Below are positions 35,936 through 43,707 of a stretch of 64,000 bases of DNA, piece after piece. The translations under genes were made by a program, and so were the position numbers. The notes under the pieces are model-generated. The model saw only the letters and a program-made list of their open reading frames with translations. It was not told the DNA's origin and ran no database searches. Origin of the DNA: CAMDKS01 sp964402975. Lineage in GTDB: Bacteria > Bdellovibrionota_B > Oligoflexia > Oligoflexales > RGVZ01. Location: assembly GCA_964402975.1 (NCBI GenBank), contig CAYOEM010000003.1:1-64000 (forward strand). Direction: 5' to 3'. The stretch's first letter is position 1. Each line of letters opens with the position of its first letter.

Positions 35936-36012
35936 TGGTGGGGAAGCACAGACTCGAACTGTGGACTTCCTGCTTGTAAGGCAGGCGCTCTAACCAACTG
36001 AGCTACATCCCC
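35936..36012 (-). tRNA. tRNA-Val (TAC)
   Basis: On the minus strand the anticodon loop is CTTACAA (TAC), the T-stem CACAG/CTGTG holds TTCGAGT, and CCA is encoded. The acceptor GGGGATG against CTTCCCC leaves a U-U mismatch at 6-67. This is the second valine isoacceptor of the window. Confidence 0.95.
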
Positions 36013-36095
36013 TTTTAGGAAGGCCCTGTTATCGCAGCCGAAAGCTGGTTTGTCAACTCTTTAAGGGGGGTGGCAGGTGTTGCGCTTGATGGTTA

Positions 36096-36123
36096 TTGGC
36101 ATTAAATAAATCAATAATATCAT
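36096..36123 (+). promoter_or_regulatory. candidate promoter of the structured RNA
   Basis: TTGGCA (36096-36101) and TATCAT (36118-36123), each differing from consensus at one position, with a 16-base spacer in an A/T-rich stretch. Transcription would start near 36130. Confidence 0.55.
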
Positions 36124-36129
36124 CTATTT

Positions 36130-36491
36130 AAAAAAATTATTACGGTCCCGTGACGCGGCGCCGACTGAGTTTTTAAGCTCGGAAATGATGCCTCGGTGGT
36201 CGAGAGTCAGGGTTTCGAGTTGGGAGGGGCGCTTCATGCTTGTTGGTTGTACAGCAGAGCACGCCGCGGAGATGACCGTGGCGACCGTAATGCTTGATTT
36301 TAGGGCTCATCCAGAGACCGCTGGTCCTGTTAGCTGACGACATCTTCTCGAAGGTGTGTGGATACTGGCTGGCAAAGTCTAGAGTTGCCGGCTGCGAGGA
36401 GAGTCGGACGCGTGAGTGAGGTGGTGTAGCACCGCAACGTGTCGCAAAGGAGAATTCAAACGCGGCCCCGAGGAGAGGGCCGCTTTTTTTT
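36130..36491 (+). ncRNA. unassigned structured RNA, about 360 nt
   Basis: The stretch between tRNA-Val and thiQ has no plausible coding region, yet it has its own promoter and terminator on the plus strand. ACGCG (36153-36157) plus CCGACT (36161-36166) can pair with AGTCGG (36402-36407) plus CGCGT (36409-36413), closing a 260-base domain. Inside it are local hairpins: CGCCGCGG/CCGTGGCG (36262-36283, loop AGATGA), ACATCTTC/GAAGGTGT (36340-36357) and GGCTGGCAA/TTGCCGGCT (36367-36393). A GGTG/CACC hairpin follows near 36421. I find no RNase P, tmRNA, SRP or 6S signature, nor a B12 or TPP box. It does not lead into a plus-strand gene, so a free-standing RNA is likelier than a riboswitch. Confidence 0.6.
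36462..36491 (+). terminator. strong rho-independent terminator of the structured RNA
   Basis: GCGGCCC (36462-36468) and GGGCCGC (36477-36483) form a perfect stem with an 8-base loop followed by eight T's (36484-36491). On the minus strand no T-tract follows the stem, so it serves plus-strand transcription. The last T's overlap the thiQ stop codon. Confidence 0.85.
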
Positions 36492-37452
36492 ATTCACTTA
36501 CGTGGATAGCCAATCGCCGGTCAAACCATACCACATCATCGAATTCAGCGCTGTGTTCAAGTGTTACGTCATTGGCGTCTTCAAGATCAATAATTCTCAT
36601 CAGCCCGCCTATGTTTGTTTTCTGCGGCGCCTTGAATTTGTGACTCGCTAAAAAATTATCTGGTATCTGTTTAGCTTGGCTTAGTGAAGTAAATAGATGG
36701 CCGGCCGCAATAAACATGCCGCTTCCATTTAGATCCGTCACGAGTCCTGATCGGAGAAGTCTAGCTGAACGTGCCGACTTTGGCCTAGTCAGTGCTTCAT
36801 GTAAGGGCGCATGTTCTATCACAGATCCTTGATCGAGGACCGTAATATCCGTAGCAATCGTAAAAATATCATCAAAGTCGTGAGTAATCAGGATGATGCC
36901 AGATAGTGTCTGCCTCATCCAAGATTGCAACCAACCAAGAATTTGAAGTCTGGTGGGCCGATCTACAGCCGCAAAAGGCTCATCCAGGATAAGCCAACGG
37001 CAAGGACGTAGGACTGCTCGCGCCAAATTACAGCGTGAGAGCTGACCGCCTGACAATTGCGATGGCAGTCGATCTAACAAGGATCGATCAATACGAAGAG
37101 ACGTTAGTACGTCGTTGATGCGCTCTGCAGTGGCCTTTTTAGATATTCCGCTGTCGTGCATGGCAAGACTAAGATTTTCAGCAACTGTGATACTAGGAAA
37201 AAGGCTGTCGCTTTGACCCATGAAGCTTATGGTGCGCTTATGGGGAGGGAGTGCGCAGATGCTGTTGTCGTCGATGAGAATATCGCCTTGTTGCGGCGTA
37301 AGAAAACCCACGGCTAAATTGACCAGTGTTGACTTCCCCGCTCCGCTTGGCCCACACAATACGTAGCATCGCCCGGATTCAAACTCTAAGTTATACTGAG
37401 CGGACCATGTCGTGGTCGCGTATTTTAGATTTTGAAATTTCATTTTAGGCAT
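36490..37452 (-). CDS. thiQ: thiamine ABC transporter ATP-binding protein
   Basis: The ATPase of the ThiBPQ importer for thiamine and its phosphates. Walker A C-G-P-S-G-A-G-K-S-T, signature L-S-G-G-Q and Walker B W-L-I-L-D-E-P-F are intact. At 320 residues it is about 90 longer than E. coli ThiQ; the extra C-terminal part (about 225-320) ends in an acidic, beta-rich segment that may be a TOBE-like regulatory domain. The start is ATG 37452, eight bases inside thiP, after AGAAGGG; an upstream in-frame start at 37536 would add 28 unlikely residues. The ThiQ identity rests on the operon with thiB. Confidence 0.87.
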   Translation of the reverse strand: MPKMKFQNLKYATTTWSAQYNLEFESGRCYVLCGPSGAGKSTLVNLAVGFLTPQQGDILIDDNSICALPPHKRTISFMGQSDSLFPSITVAENLSLAMHDSGISKKATAERINDVLTSLRIDRSLLDRLPSQLSGGQLSRCNLARAVLRPCRWLILDEPFAAVDRPTRLQILGWLQSWMRQTLSGIILITHDFDDIFTIATDITVLDQGSVIEHAPLHEALTRPKSARSARLLRSGLVTDLNGSGMFIAAGHLFTSLSQAKQIPDNFLASHKFKAPQKTNIGGLMRIIDLEDANDVTLEHSAEFDDVVWFDRRLAIHVSE

Positions 37453-39082
37453 GATCAAGCCCTTCTGACTTGTAAAAATAATAAACAATAACCACTGTTG
37501 CAAACATAAGAGCACATGCAATAACCGCCGATTCATTAAATCGATACTGATTCATGAGACGCATCATCGTCGTGGTTAGGGCGGGTGTCGAGGGATCGCC
37601 AAGCATCGTAACCAGTGATGTTTCATTGAGGCACAGGGCAGCTGATATTGAGAATACCATCGCAAGGGGTGTGCGTAGGGTCTTCCATTCTATCTTTTTA
37701 ATGAATGTCCATTCTGTCAAACCAAGAATCAATCTTGATTGATTTGTTCCCGAAAAACGAGATTCATAAGATGGCAATAGAACTGAAATCGCGAAAGGAA
37801 GGGTTATGGCAGCCAAAGCGGGGGCTATCAAGAGAGAGTGTGAGGTGACTAAATCTGCTCTTGATTGAAGCACCATGATGCCGAAGGCTAAAGCCATCGG
37901 GGGTACAATGACGCTGGTGAGGGCTAGTGCTTGTAACCCTGTGGCCATTCTGTAGCGTTTTTCGTATAGATATCTGCAGTAAGCCCTGACAATAGCCCAC
38001 GCAGAAAGCGTCGTTATAATGGCTGCGGGTATCATGAATCCCAACGATGTTACTGCGGCTGATTCGATTCCCTGCAAACGTTCACTTATGTTTTCTTGCC
38101 ATGTGAATCCAAGTGCCTCTGCGCAGACGGCAGCTAGTGGAGACAATGTTAAAAAATCAAGAACGACGGAAAAACCTGCCATTACCATGGCGAGGATACG
38201 GAATTGCTTGAGCGTCTTGCGTACATAACTTAGTTGGAACGAAAAGTTGCCGTGGGTACCTTTTTTATTTGCTGATGCAGAATGAGATTTGATTATTAGA
38301 AACGCAAAAAATCCACAGATCACTGTATGGATTACCGATAAAAGTCCCCCCTGATTCCAGTCAGCGTCATAGTAAACGGCCTGGTATAGAGCGAGCTCGA
38401 TGGTTTCGGATTGAGGGCCACTTCCAAGAATACTCAGAGCACCAAAGGAACCCATGCTTAACAAAAACGAGAGACCGGCAAAGTAGACAGCTACTGGTTT
38501 GATCACTGGCCAAAGTAAAGAATTAAAGACTTGAGCAGGATTCAGTCCGAGCAGGGACGCTGATTCGTGTTGCGCAGATGGTATCTCTAGAAGCCGCTTA
38601 AAAATAATTCCGGAACAAAATGGCACATTCATCAGTGCATTGGCCAAAACTATCGCATAAGGCGAGTAAATTATATCTGAAATCGGGTTGTCTAATCTCA
38701 GATGCAAAAGTATCTTTGAAAATAAACCTGCACGCCCCCACGCAAGGATTAATCCGCTTGCTACCACGATTGACGGCACGCAAAATGACGCGATTCGAAG
38801 GGTTAACGAGAACTTTCGGTAGGTTTGCGGAAATAAAAAAAGTCCGAAAGCGCAAAGTGGGCCAAAAATACATACAATCGCGGCCGTGGAAAATGCCTGT
38901 AATACAGTAAACGCTAGGCTGTTTTTGACGGCATCGTCGTTAAGTCTTTTGAGCAAATCCGCCACAGATGTATCAGAGATAAGAATGTTAAGAGCGTAGA
39001 TTAAGGGTAGTATCGAGATCGAGGCGAGGATTATGGCCACAGAAAAACTAGTTAAAGAATGTCTTGATTTCCAATAGGTCAT
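37445..39082 (-). CDS. thiP: thiamine ABC transporter permease
   Basis: A 545-residue inner-membrane permease with about twelve predicted helices in two homologous halves, as in ThiP and FbpB. Each half carries the EAA loop that docks to the ATPase: H-E-S-A-S-L-L-G-L-N-P in the first, and R-L-I-L-G-L-T-E-W in a diverged form in the second. The ATG at 39082 overlaps the thiB stop (ATGA), and the 3' end overlaps thiQ, so the three genes are translationally coupled. Substrate assignment follows from ThiB. Confidence 0.87.
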   Translation of the reverse strand: MTYWKSRHSLTSFSVAIILASISILPLIYALNILISDTSVADLLKRLNDDAVKNSLAFTVLQAFSTAAIVCIFGPLCAFGLFLFPQTYRKFSLTLRIASFCVPSIVVASGLILAWGRAGLFSKILLHLRLDNPISDIIYSPYAIVLANALMNVPFCSGIIFKRLLEIPSAQHESASLLGLNPAQVFNSLLWPVIKPVAVYFAGLSFLLSMGSFGALSILGSGPQSETIELALYQAVYYDADWNQGGLLSVIHTVICGFFAFLIIKSHSASANKKGTHGNFSFQLSYVRKTLKQFRILAMVMAGFSVVLDFLTLSPLAAVCAEALGFTWQENISERLQGIESAAVTSLGFMIPAAIITTLSAWAIVRAYCRYLYEKRYRMATGLQALALTSVIVPPMALAFGIMVLQSRADLVTSHSLLIAPALAAITLPFAISVLLPSYESRFSGTNQSRLILGLTEWTFIKKIEWKTLRTPLAMVFSISAALCLNETSLVTMLGDPSTPALTTTMMRLMNQYRFNESAVIACALMFATVVIVYYFYKSEGLDHA

Positions 39083-40104
39083 TTTCTGAAGGCTTTTTCC
39101 CACTGTTCAGTCCAAGCGCGACGATTTTTATTAATCTCGGACGGAGCGATGTTTAAAACTTTAGTCGGCTTTTGAATTGTGGAGAAAGCGGTGGGAAGCC
39201 CTTTTATAACCTCGTTGACTGGATACATCCAGTTCATTGAAGCGATAATCTGCTGCGACTTCTCTCGAAGCATGAACTCCAGGAAATACTTTGCCAGGTC
39301 CTTGTTTTTTGAGTTTTTCAGAATGCCGGCGCTCTCCACCACAGCGTAGTGTCCTTCTGGAAAAATAAGCGATTGAAAACGAGATGTTTTTTCGACCTCA
39401 CGGTGATATGCCTCGCTGGTTGAATAGGATAGAACAAAAGGGGCTTCGCCTTTGGTGAATAGGCTATAAGACTCGGACCAGCCTTTACCAACCTTGAGTG
39501 TCTGTTGCCGAAGTTTTGACAGGGCGTTCTCGTATCCGTCTCCATAAACCGACTTTAGCCAAAAGAGAAGCCCCAGACCGGTTGCGGATGATCTGGGATC
39601 CTGAATCAAAATTGATTTCGCAAAATCGTCTGACGTAAGTAGATCTTCGAGAGATTTAGGTCTCCTATAAAGTTTGCCATTTTTTTGACGAGATTCCGTA
39701 TCGAGCATAAAGGTGTAAAATCCGAAATCGTAGGGCACGAATCTAGACGATGGATTGTGAAATTTATCGATTGAACTAAATTTCGCCTTTATACCGCTGT
39801 CGGTGAATAGTCCGAGAGAATCGGCAGCCAAGGCTATCGAGTCGTCAAGCCCGATCACTAGGTCAGCCTTCGAGCGCGAGCCGTCAATCTTAAGCCGAGC
39901 TAGTATGGCTGCTCCATCAGATGCTGCGATCCATTTAATTTTACAGTTACATTGGCTTTCGAAGTCTTTCTTCAAGGTGGGGCCCGGACCCCATTCAGAA
40001 ATAAACGAGTCATTGGTATAGATGACTAGTTCTTTTGTCTTCTGCGCCAAGCTTTGTGAGCTTACGAATAAAATAGCCAGCGTTAGATGATTGATTTTAA
40101 GCAT
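39079..40104 (-). CDS. thiB: thiamine-binding periplasmic protein
   Basis: A 341-residue substrate-binding protein with a signal peptide (about 1-21, cleaved after S-L-A). It aligns closely with E. coli ThiB/TbpA: Y-T-N-D-S-F near 29-34, E-W-G-P-G-P, the C-N-C pair near 52-54, S-K-A-D-L-V-I-G-L-D, Q-D-P-R-S-S-A-T-G-L-G-L-L, K-G-W-S-E-S-Y and N-W-M-Y-P-V. It captures thiamine, TMP and TPP for ThiPQ. It is first in the thiBPQ operon, 111 bases downstream of the reductase-like gene. I could not find an intact TPP riboswitch in that gap. Confidence 0.92.
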   Translation of the reverse strand: MLKINHLTLAILFVSSQSLAQKTKELVIYTNDSFISEWGPGPTLKKDFESQCNCKIKWIAASDGAAILARLKIDGSRSKADLVIGLDDSIALAADSLGLFTDSGIKAKFSSIDKFHNPSSRFVPYDFGFYTFMLDTESRQKNGKLYRRPKSLEDLLTSDDFAKSILIQDPRSSATGLGLLFWLKSVYGDGYENALSKLRQQTLKVGKGWSESYSLFTKGEAPFVLSYSTSEAYHREVEKTSRFQSLIFPEGHYAVVESAGILKNSKNKDLAKYFLEFMLREKSQQIIASMNWMYPVNEVIKGLPTAFSTIQKPTKVLNIAPSEINKNRRAWTEQWEKAFRK

Positions 40105-40215
40105 ATTAAAATCGAATTCCTCGTTGCGATACCCTTATCAAGATGAAGGAAAAACCCGAAAAAGTAAACCTTTTCAGCTTATTCCTCAGGTTGTGCTTGT
40201 TTGAAGTAGGGTGTT

Positions 40216-41604
40216 TCAGGCTGCCGAGGGCATGATCATTTTGATGCCGTCGATTTCAATTTCTATAAAACCGTTTTTGGATGAGAACAGTATTTTCCGA
40301 GGGCCAACGTTAATGCTGCCGGACTTGTGAGCGCTGCTGTCGATCACTGTTTTCAGCCCGTTGGACCAGGCGATGACTGGGTTGCCAGATCGATCGATGT
40401 CGAATCCTTCGAAGTCCCAGGCTTGACTCGACGCGCTCGGCTCTATTGTTTGTGAGGATTCAGCACGGATGTCGCTTTCCAGATGCTGTAGTCGATCGGC
40501 GATATCGATGAGTTCTCGATTCAGCTGTTCATCGTCGGCAGGGGGCGCAACATCGCCATCAAGAGAGACGTTTGAACTTGAAAGATCCTCGGCGTTTTTA
40601 TCCCGTTGGGAGGCAGACTCAAGTTCTTCTGAGCTATTCGGGAATTCAGACATGTGGGCAACTAAACGAGATTCTAAATCACTTTCAGTATCCGCATTAA
40701 TTGTTTCATGATTTGAGTCGTTGACGTCTGAGTACTCGTCTTCGCGAATCCGTATTTCAGGACCTCTTGATGGACTCGTGCTGATGGGGATTTCCAGGTT
40801 GGTTGATGGACCATGATTATTGACGAAGATATCACTTATGACTTCGAAGTCTTTAGGGTCTTGTGGGGCAAGATCCTGAGATTGAACGGAAGTAAATTCT
40901 GATGGTGACTCCTGATCAGCCGCGGGAAGGGTGTCGGCGAAATCTATAGTGCTAGCATCCTGGCTCCAAGGCGCTAACGCTGCAGTAAGAGTGCTGGATC
41001 CTGCTCTCTCTATGAACTCATTCAAGGATTCACCAGGCTTCGCTTTTGATCGATAGATGTCAATGATTGTTCGGACGGATTTTGGAGTCTCGGCAGCAGG
41101 CACCCCTTCTGCAATCAGGGTCGCAAATTCCGGGTACTGCGCATTCTTGCCTCCCACCGAAATTCTATAACCGGTCGCCTCGCCCACGATGCTTATATCT
41201 AGCGTGTGACATGGCGTGCAACATTTTCCGCATCCGTTTATACCAATCTTGAGGGGATTTTCGAGTGGGCCAGCGAATGGTTCACTGGAAATATCCATCG
41301 CGGTTCCAAGCGCGTCTTGTTCATGGTCCGGGCAGAGTGCGCCTAAGCACGATACGGGTTGATGTAATCCGTCTTGATAATGACGAACTCCCATCCCAAG
41401 TGTTTGAAGTTCACTCGTTACAGAGCTCACTTTTTCAGCTTTTACCACTAGTGCTAATCGTTGATCTTCAGTGGCTTTAATCATCAAGCAGTCTTGCTCG
41501 CCAATTGTGGCGATTTTTTTAAGCTGGGACGGACTGTAAACACCGCCGTCTACTTCAGGGATGATAACAATTGCCTGATTCTTAAGGTTAAACTGTCGAG
41601 TCAT
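40216..41604 (-). CDS. sulfite/nitrite-reductase-like Fe-S module fused to a disordered acidic tail
   Basis: 462 residues. Residues 15-75 match the ferredoxin-like half-domain of sulfite/nitrite reductases (G-G-V-Y-S-P-S-Q-L-K-K-I, then I-K-A-T-E-D-Q-R-L). Residues 85-185 match one [4Fe-4S]/siroheme-binding half, with C86, C91, and C125/C128/C129/C132 in G-C-G-K-C-C-T-P-C, then L-D-I-S-I-V-G and S-V-G-G. Full reductases carry two such halves and are over 500 residues. Here the rest (about 210-400) is acidic and low-complexity, ending in a small beta-rich domain I do not recognise. The ATG at 41604 follows GCAGGAC; a TTG at 41679 is in frame. Redox or Fe-S sensing seems likelier than full catalysis. 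Confidence 0.7.
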   Translation of the reverse strand: MTRQFNLKNQAIVIIPEVDGGVYSPSQLKKIATIGEQDCLMIKATEDQRLALVVKAEKVSSVTSELQTLGMGVRHYQDGLHQPVSCLGALCPDHEQDALGTAMDISSEPFAGPLENPLKIGINGCGKCCTPCHTLDISIVGEATGYRISVGGKNAQYPEFATLIAEGVPAAETPKSVRTIIDIYRSKAKPGESLNEFIERAGSSTLTAALAPWSQDASTIDFADTLPAADQESPSEFTSVQSQDLAPQDPKDFEVISDIFVNNHGPSTNLEIPISTSPSRGPEIRIREDEYSDVNDSNHETINADTESDLESRLVAHMSEFPNSSEELESASQRDKNAEDLSSSNVSLDGDVAPPADDEQLNRELIDIADRLQHLESDIRAESSQTIEPSASSQAWDFEGFDIDRSGNPVIAWSNGLKTVIDSSAHKSGSINVGPRKILFSSKNGFIEIEIDGIKMIMPSAA

Positions 41605-41720
41605 AGCCACGTCCTGCAAAGTATTAAGCCGTTGGACAACATTCAGGTGCGATTGGGGATCGGATGCCGACTGAACCAACTTAAATTTGAACGTGTGACA
41701 CTAGATAGCGTGAATATTGG

Positions 41721-41757
41721 TAAAAACAAAAAAGCCAAAGGGTTTCCCCTTTGGCTT
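41721..41757 (-). terminator. rho-independent terminator (minus strand)
   Basis: AAGCCAAAGGG (41732-41742) and CCCTTTGGCTT (41747-41757) form a perfect 11-bp stem with a 4-base loop. Read on the minus strand it runs into TTTTTTGTTTTT. It ends the HTH/ImmA-like gene and separates it from the reductase-like gene. Confidence 0.85.
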
Positions 41758-41777
41758 CGCATAGTCATGCGACTGAA

Positions 41778-42680
41778 TCAATTGAGGTTTTCCATGAAGT
41801 CTCGGAGCCTTTGGTTCATGAGCGCTTTTGATACCCAGAAGACCTCGGATAGCTGGGTCACGATATCATGGGACGCATCAACTTTTTCAACTTCCTTACG
41901 CAGCATTTTGCTGGGGACTAGTAGTAGACCAGCAAACAGATTTGCACGAATATCCAGAACCTCATCCGGACAAGTGCGGATGTGCGCGACGTGCAGGCTT
42001 GAGCTGTTTACGAGGTACTTAAATAGCTCGCGGGCAACGAGGAAGCGCAAGTAAGGGCGCATATCACTGCCTTTATGTCGCACTGTTACTTTTAAGTCCG
42101 CGCCCTGGCCTTCGGTAGTTACCTGAACAGGGGTTGTTAGCGTGTCGTCAGAAACTATGGTGAAGTTTGGAAACAGTTGGCAGATCTCTGGAAGGTAAAT
42201 GGGCGCTTCTTCGAATTTGCCGGCGGTCACGATTGAGTCAACAGCCTTGCAAACGCTTGGGCGATCGATATCAAATAGCTCTTCGAAAGACAGGCGGGAA
42301 TTTTCGCCCTGATAGCGGCTTGGATTCTTGAAGAATTCCTTTTTTAGATTTTCGCTTGTGCGACCAGTTAGGCCGAATGCGCCATAGCCACGATATTCGA
42401 AAACGGCCTCATCAAATCCGACTTTGCCAGCAGCGATGTCGATGAGCAAACGCTCGTCGATCGAAAGGTGGTCTGCGATCGTGCGCAAGGTGGAGAGAGC
42501 GCGAATGTTCTTCTTGCCTTTTTTCCAGTGGCTGCAGTCTGCCGGGTCATAACCCAAGATAGCTCCGACGTCTTGGTCGATGACTTTGACGTTGCCCTCA
42601 TATCGAATATCAAGCGCCTCTTTGCAGAACTTGAATAGGGTGGCCGAATGTGGGTAACGATTCTCGGCTATCTTCTTCAT
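41778..42680 (-). CDS. HTH protein with a degenerate ImmA/IrrE-type metallopeptidase domain
   Basis: A 300-residue protein. The N-terminus (about 12-85) looks like a helix-turn-helix domain of the XRE class, with H-W-K-K-G-K-K-N-I near 51-59 at the usual end of the recognition region. The C-terminal part resembles ImmA/IrrE (DUF955) metallopeptidases, including N-L-F-A-G-L-L-L-V-P-S near 247-257. The zinc motif H-E-x-x-H is replaced by R217-E218-L-F-K221, so zinc and peptidase activity should be lost. The ATG follows a near-perfect AAGGAGGT. It has its own terminator. It may work as a regulator that senses a partner without cleaving it. Confidence 0.7.
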   Translation of the reverse strand: MKKIAENRYPHSATLFKFCKEALDIRYEGNVKVIDQDVGAILGYDPADCSHWKKGKKNIRALSTLRTIADHLSIDERLLIDIAAGKVGFDEAVFEYRGYGAFGLTGRTSENLKKEFFKNPSRYQGENSRLSFEELFDIDRPSVCKAVDSIVTAGKFEEAPIYLPEICQLFPNFTIVSDDTLTTPVQVTTEGQGADLKVTVRHKGSDMRPYLRFLVARELFKYLVNSSSLHVAHIRTCPDEVLDIRANLFAGLLLVPSKMLRKEVEKVDASHDIVTQLSEVFWVSKALMNQRLRDFMENLN

Positions 42681-42790
42681 CGCAACTACCTCCTTGTGGT
42701 ATCAAAAACGGCGTGACCCGTTTAGCGACAGTGACCTGATCCCAAGCGTCCTGCTTTAGGTTTTTTTGGTATTTTGTTGAATTGTCTCTC

Positions 42791-42824
42791 TACAAAATTA
42801 GACAGCACATCGAGGTGTGCTGTC
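42791..42824 (-). terminator. terminator of infC (minus strand)
   Basis: GACAGCACA (42801-42809) and TGTGCTGTC (42816-42824) form a perfect 9-bp stem, followed on the minus strand by TAATTTTG. It lies 150 bases after the infC stop, so infC appears monocistronic. Confidence 0.65.
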
Positions 42825-42973
42825 AACTCGGCGGCATCTGTATTAAACAACTTGGAGATATGGCGGATTTGCGCCTTGGCACAAGGCATTGTGGATGGCG
42901 AGCTCAACGCAGTCAAAAATCAGAATGATTTCAGGCGTCTGCATCAAAATAATAGGCGGCTAGGTCCAGATGC

Positions 42974-43447
42974 CTACTTGACTGGTTCAAGTATCGCCAT
43001 GGTGATTGGCCCAGGAACGTAGTTTGGCTTGCATTTTACGTTTGTGATGACCCGATCAAGAAGTTGTCGAGCTCGCTCCGGATTTTCACGTTCACGGCCT
43101 TTGAGCCTAACAACGACTTTAACTTTGTCGCCGCGACCAAGAAATTTGTCGATGGCATTTATTTTTGTTTGGAAATCGTGGTCGGCAATATTGAGTTTCA
43201 GTTGGATTTCTTTAAGCTCTTGTACGACTTGTTTTTTCTTAGCTTTCTTCAGCTCGTACTGCACCTTTTTAAAGTCTTGAACGCGCATTACGGGGAAATC
43301 CCCTTTGTCGCTGATCATGACCAAGTCTAGTCCGGCCTCTTCGGCGCGGGACAAGGCTTCAAGCACTGAGACTATTTCGTTGGTTTCCTCGCCGACGAGG
43401 CGAACTTTGGTGTAATTGCGGGCAGCGACACGATTAATAACTTGCAA
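42974..43447 (-). CDS. infC: translation initiation factor IF-3
   Basis: IF-3 binds the 30S subunit, prevents premature joining and rejects non-canonical start codons. The 157-residue protein has the N-domain with V-R-L-V-G, A-E-E-A-G-L-D-L-V-M-I-S near 35-47 and the V-Q-D-F-K-K linker region, and the C-domain with K-E-I-Q-L-K-L-N-I-A-D-H-D-F and V-K-V-V-V-R-L-K-G-R-E. It starts with TTG 43447, seven bases after GAGGAG; a non-AUG start fits the autoregulation known for infC. No rpmI or rplT follows. The N-terminus is some 20 residues shorter than in E. coli. Confidence 0.93.
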   Translation of the reverse strand: MQVINRVAARNYTKVRLVGEETNEIVSVLEALSRAEEAGLDLVMISDKGDFPVMRVQDFKKVQYELKKAKKKQVVQELKEIQLKLNIADHDFQTKINAIDKFLGRGDKVKVVVRLKGRERENPERARQLLDRVITNVKCKPNYVPGPITMAILEPVK

Positions 43448-43707
43448 ACAAAGACTCCTCTGGAGGTTGACCTAATGGGCTATGATTCGCCGGATGGTGA
43501 AAAATAGCAGTACCGAAGCGGGAATGCTAGCACAGTCTGCACGGGATTGTGAAGTTTGAAAGGGCGCATTGGCGGGGGCGAGTCTACTTTTTTTACCCAT
43601 TAAAAACAGTATGTTATAGACAAGCGGCGGAGCCTCTTCGTTCCGACTTGGCAAGGTCTGCGCCTCGTTTGGTCGCGTCCGAAGGGGTCGGCAGTTGTTT
43701 TGTGGTA

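Noticed and set aside
36130..36461. RNase P RNA, tmRNA, SRP RNA or 6S RNA as the identity of the structured RNA
   Set aside because: The GAGGAGAGTCGG stretch (36396-36407) slightly recalls RNase P, but it is at the 3' side and the other conserved regions are missing. No tRNA-like end (tmRNA), no GGAAG/GCAGC loop (SRP) and no 6S bubble were found.
40105..40240. Possible TPP riboswitch ahead of thiB on the minus strand
   Set aside because: Pieces recall the THI box (CTGAAA, ACCTGA, GATAA), but the invariant CTGAGA is changed, no GGGGTGC partner for ACCC is present, and the P1-P3 stems do not form. A covariance-model search would settle it.
42722..42916. 64-residue minus-strand ORF downstream of infC
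   Set aside because: It has no ribosome site, starts at TTG just after a stop codon, and contains the infC terminator hairpin.
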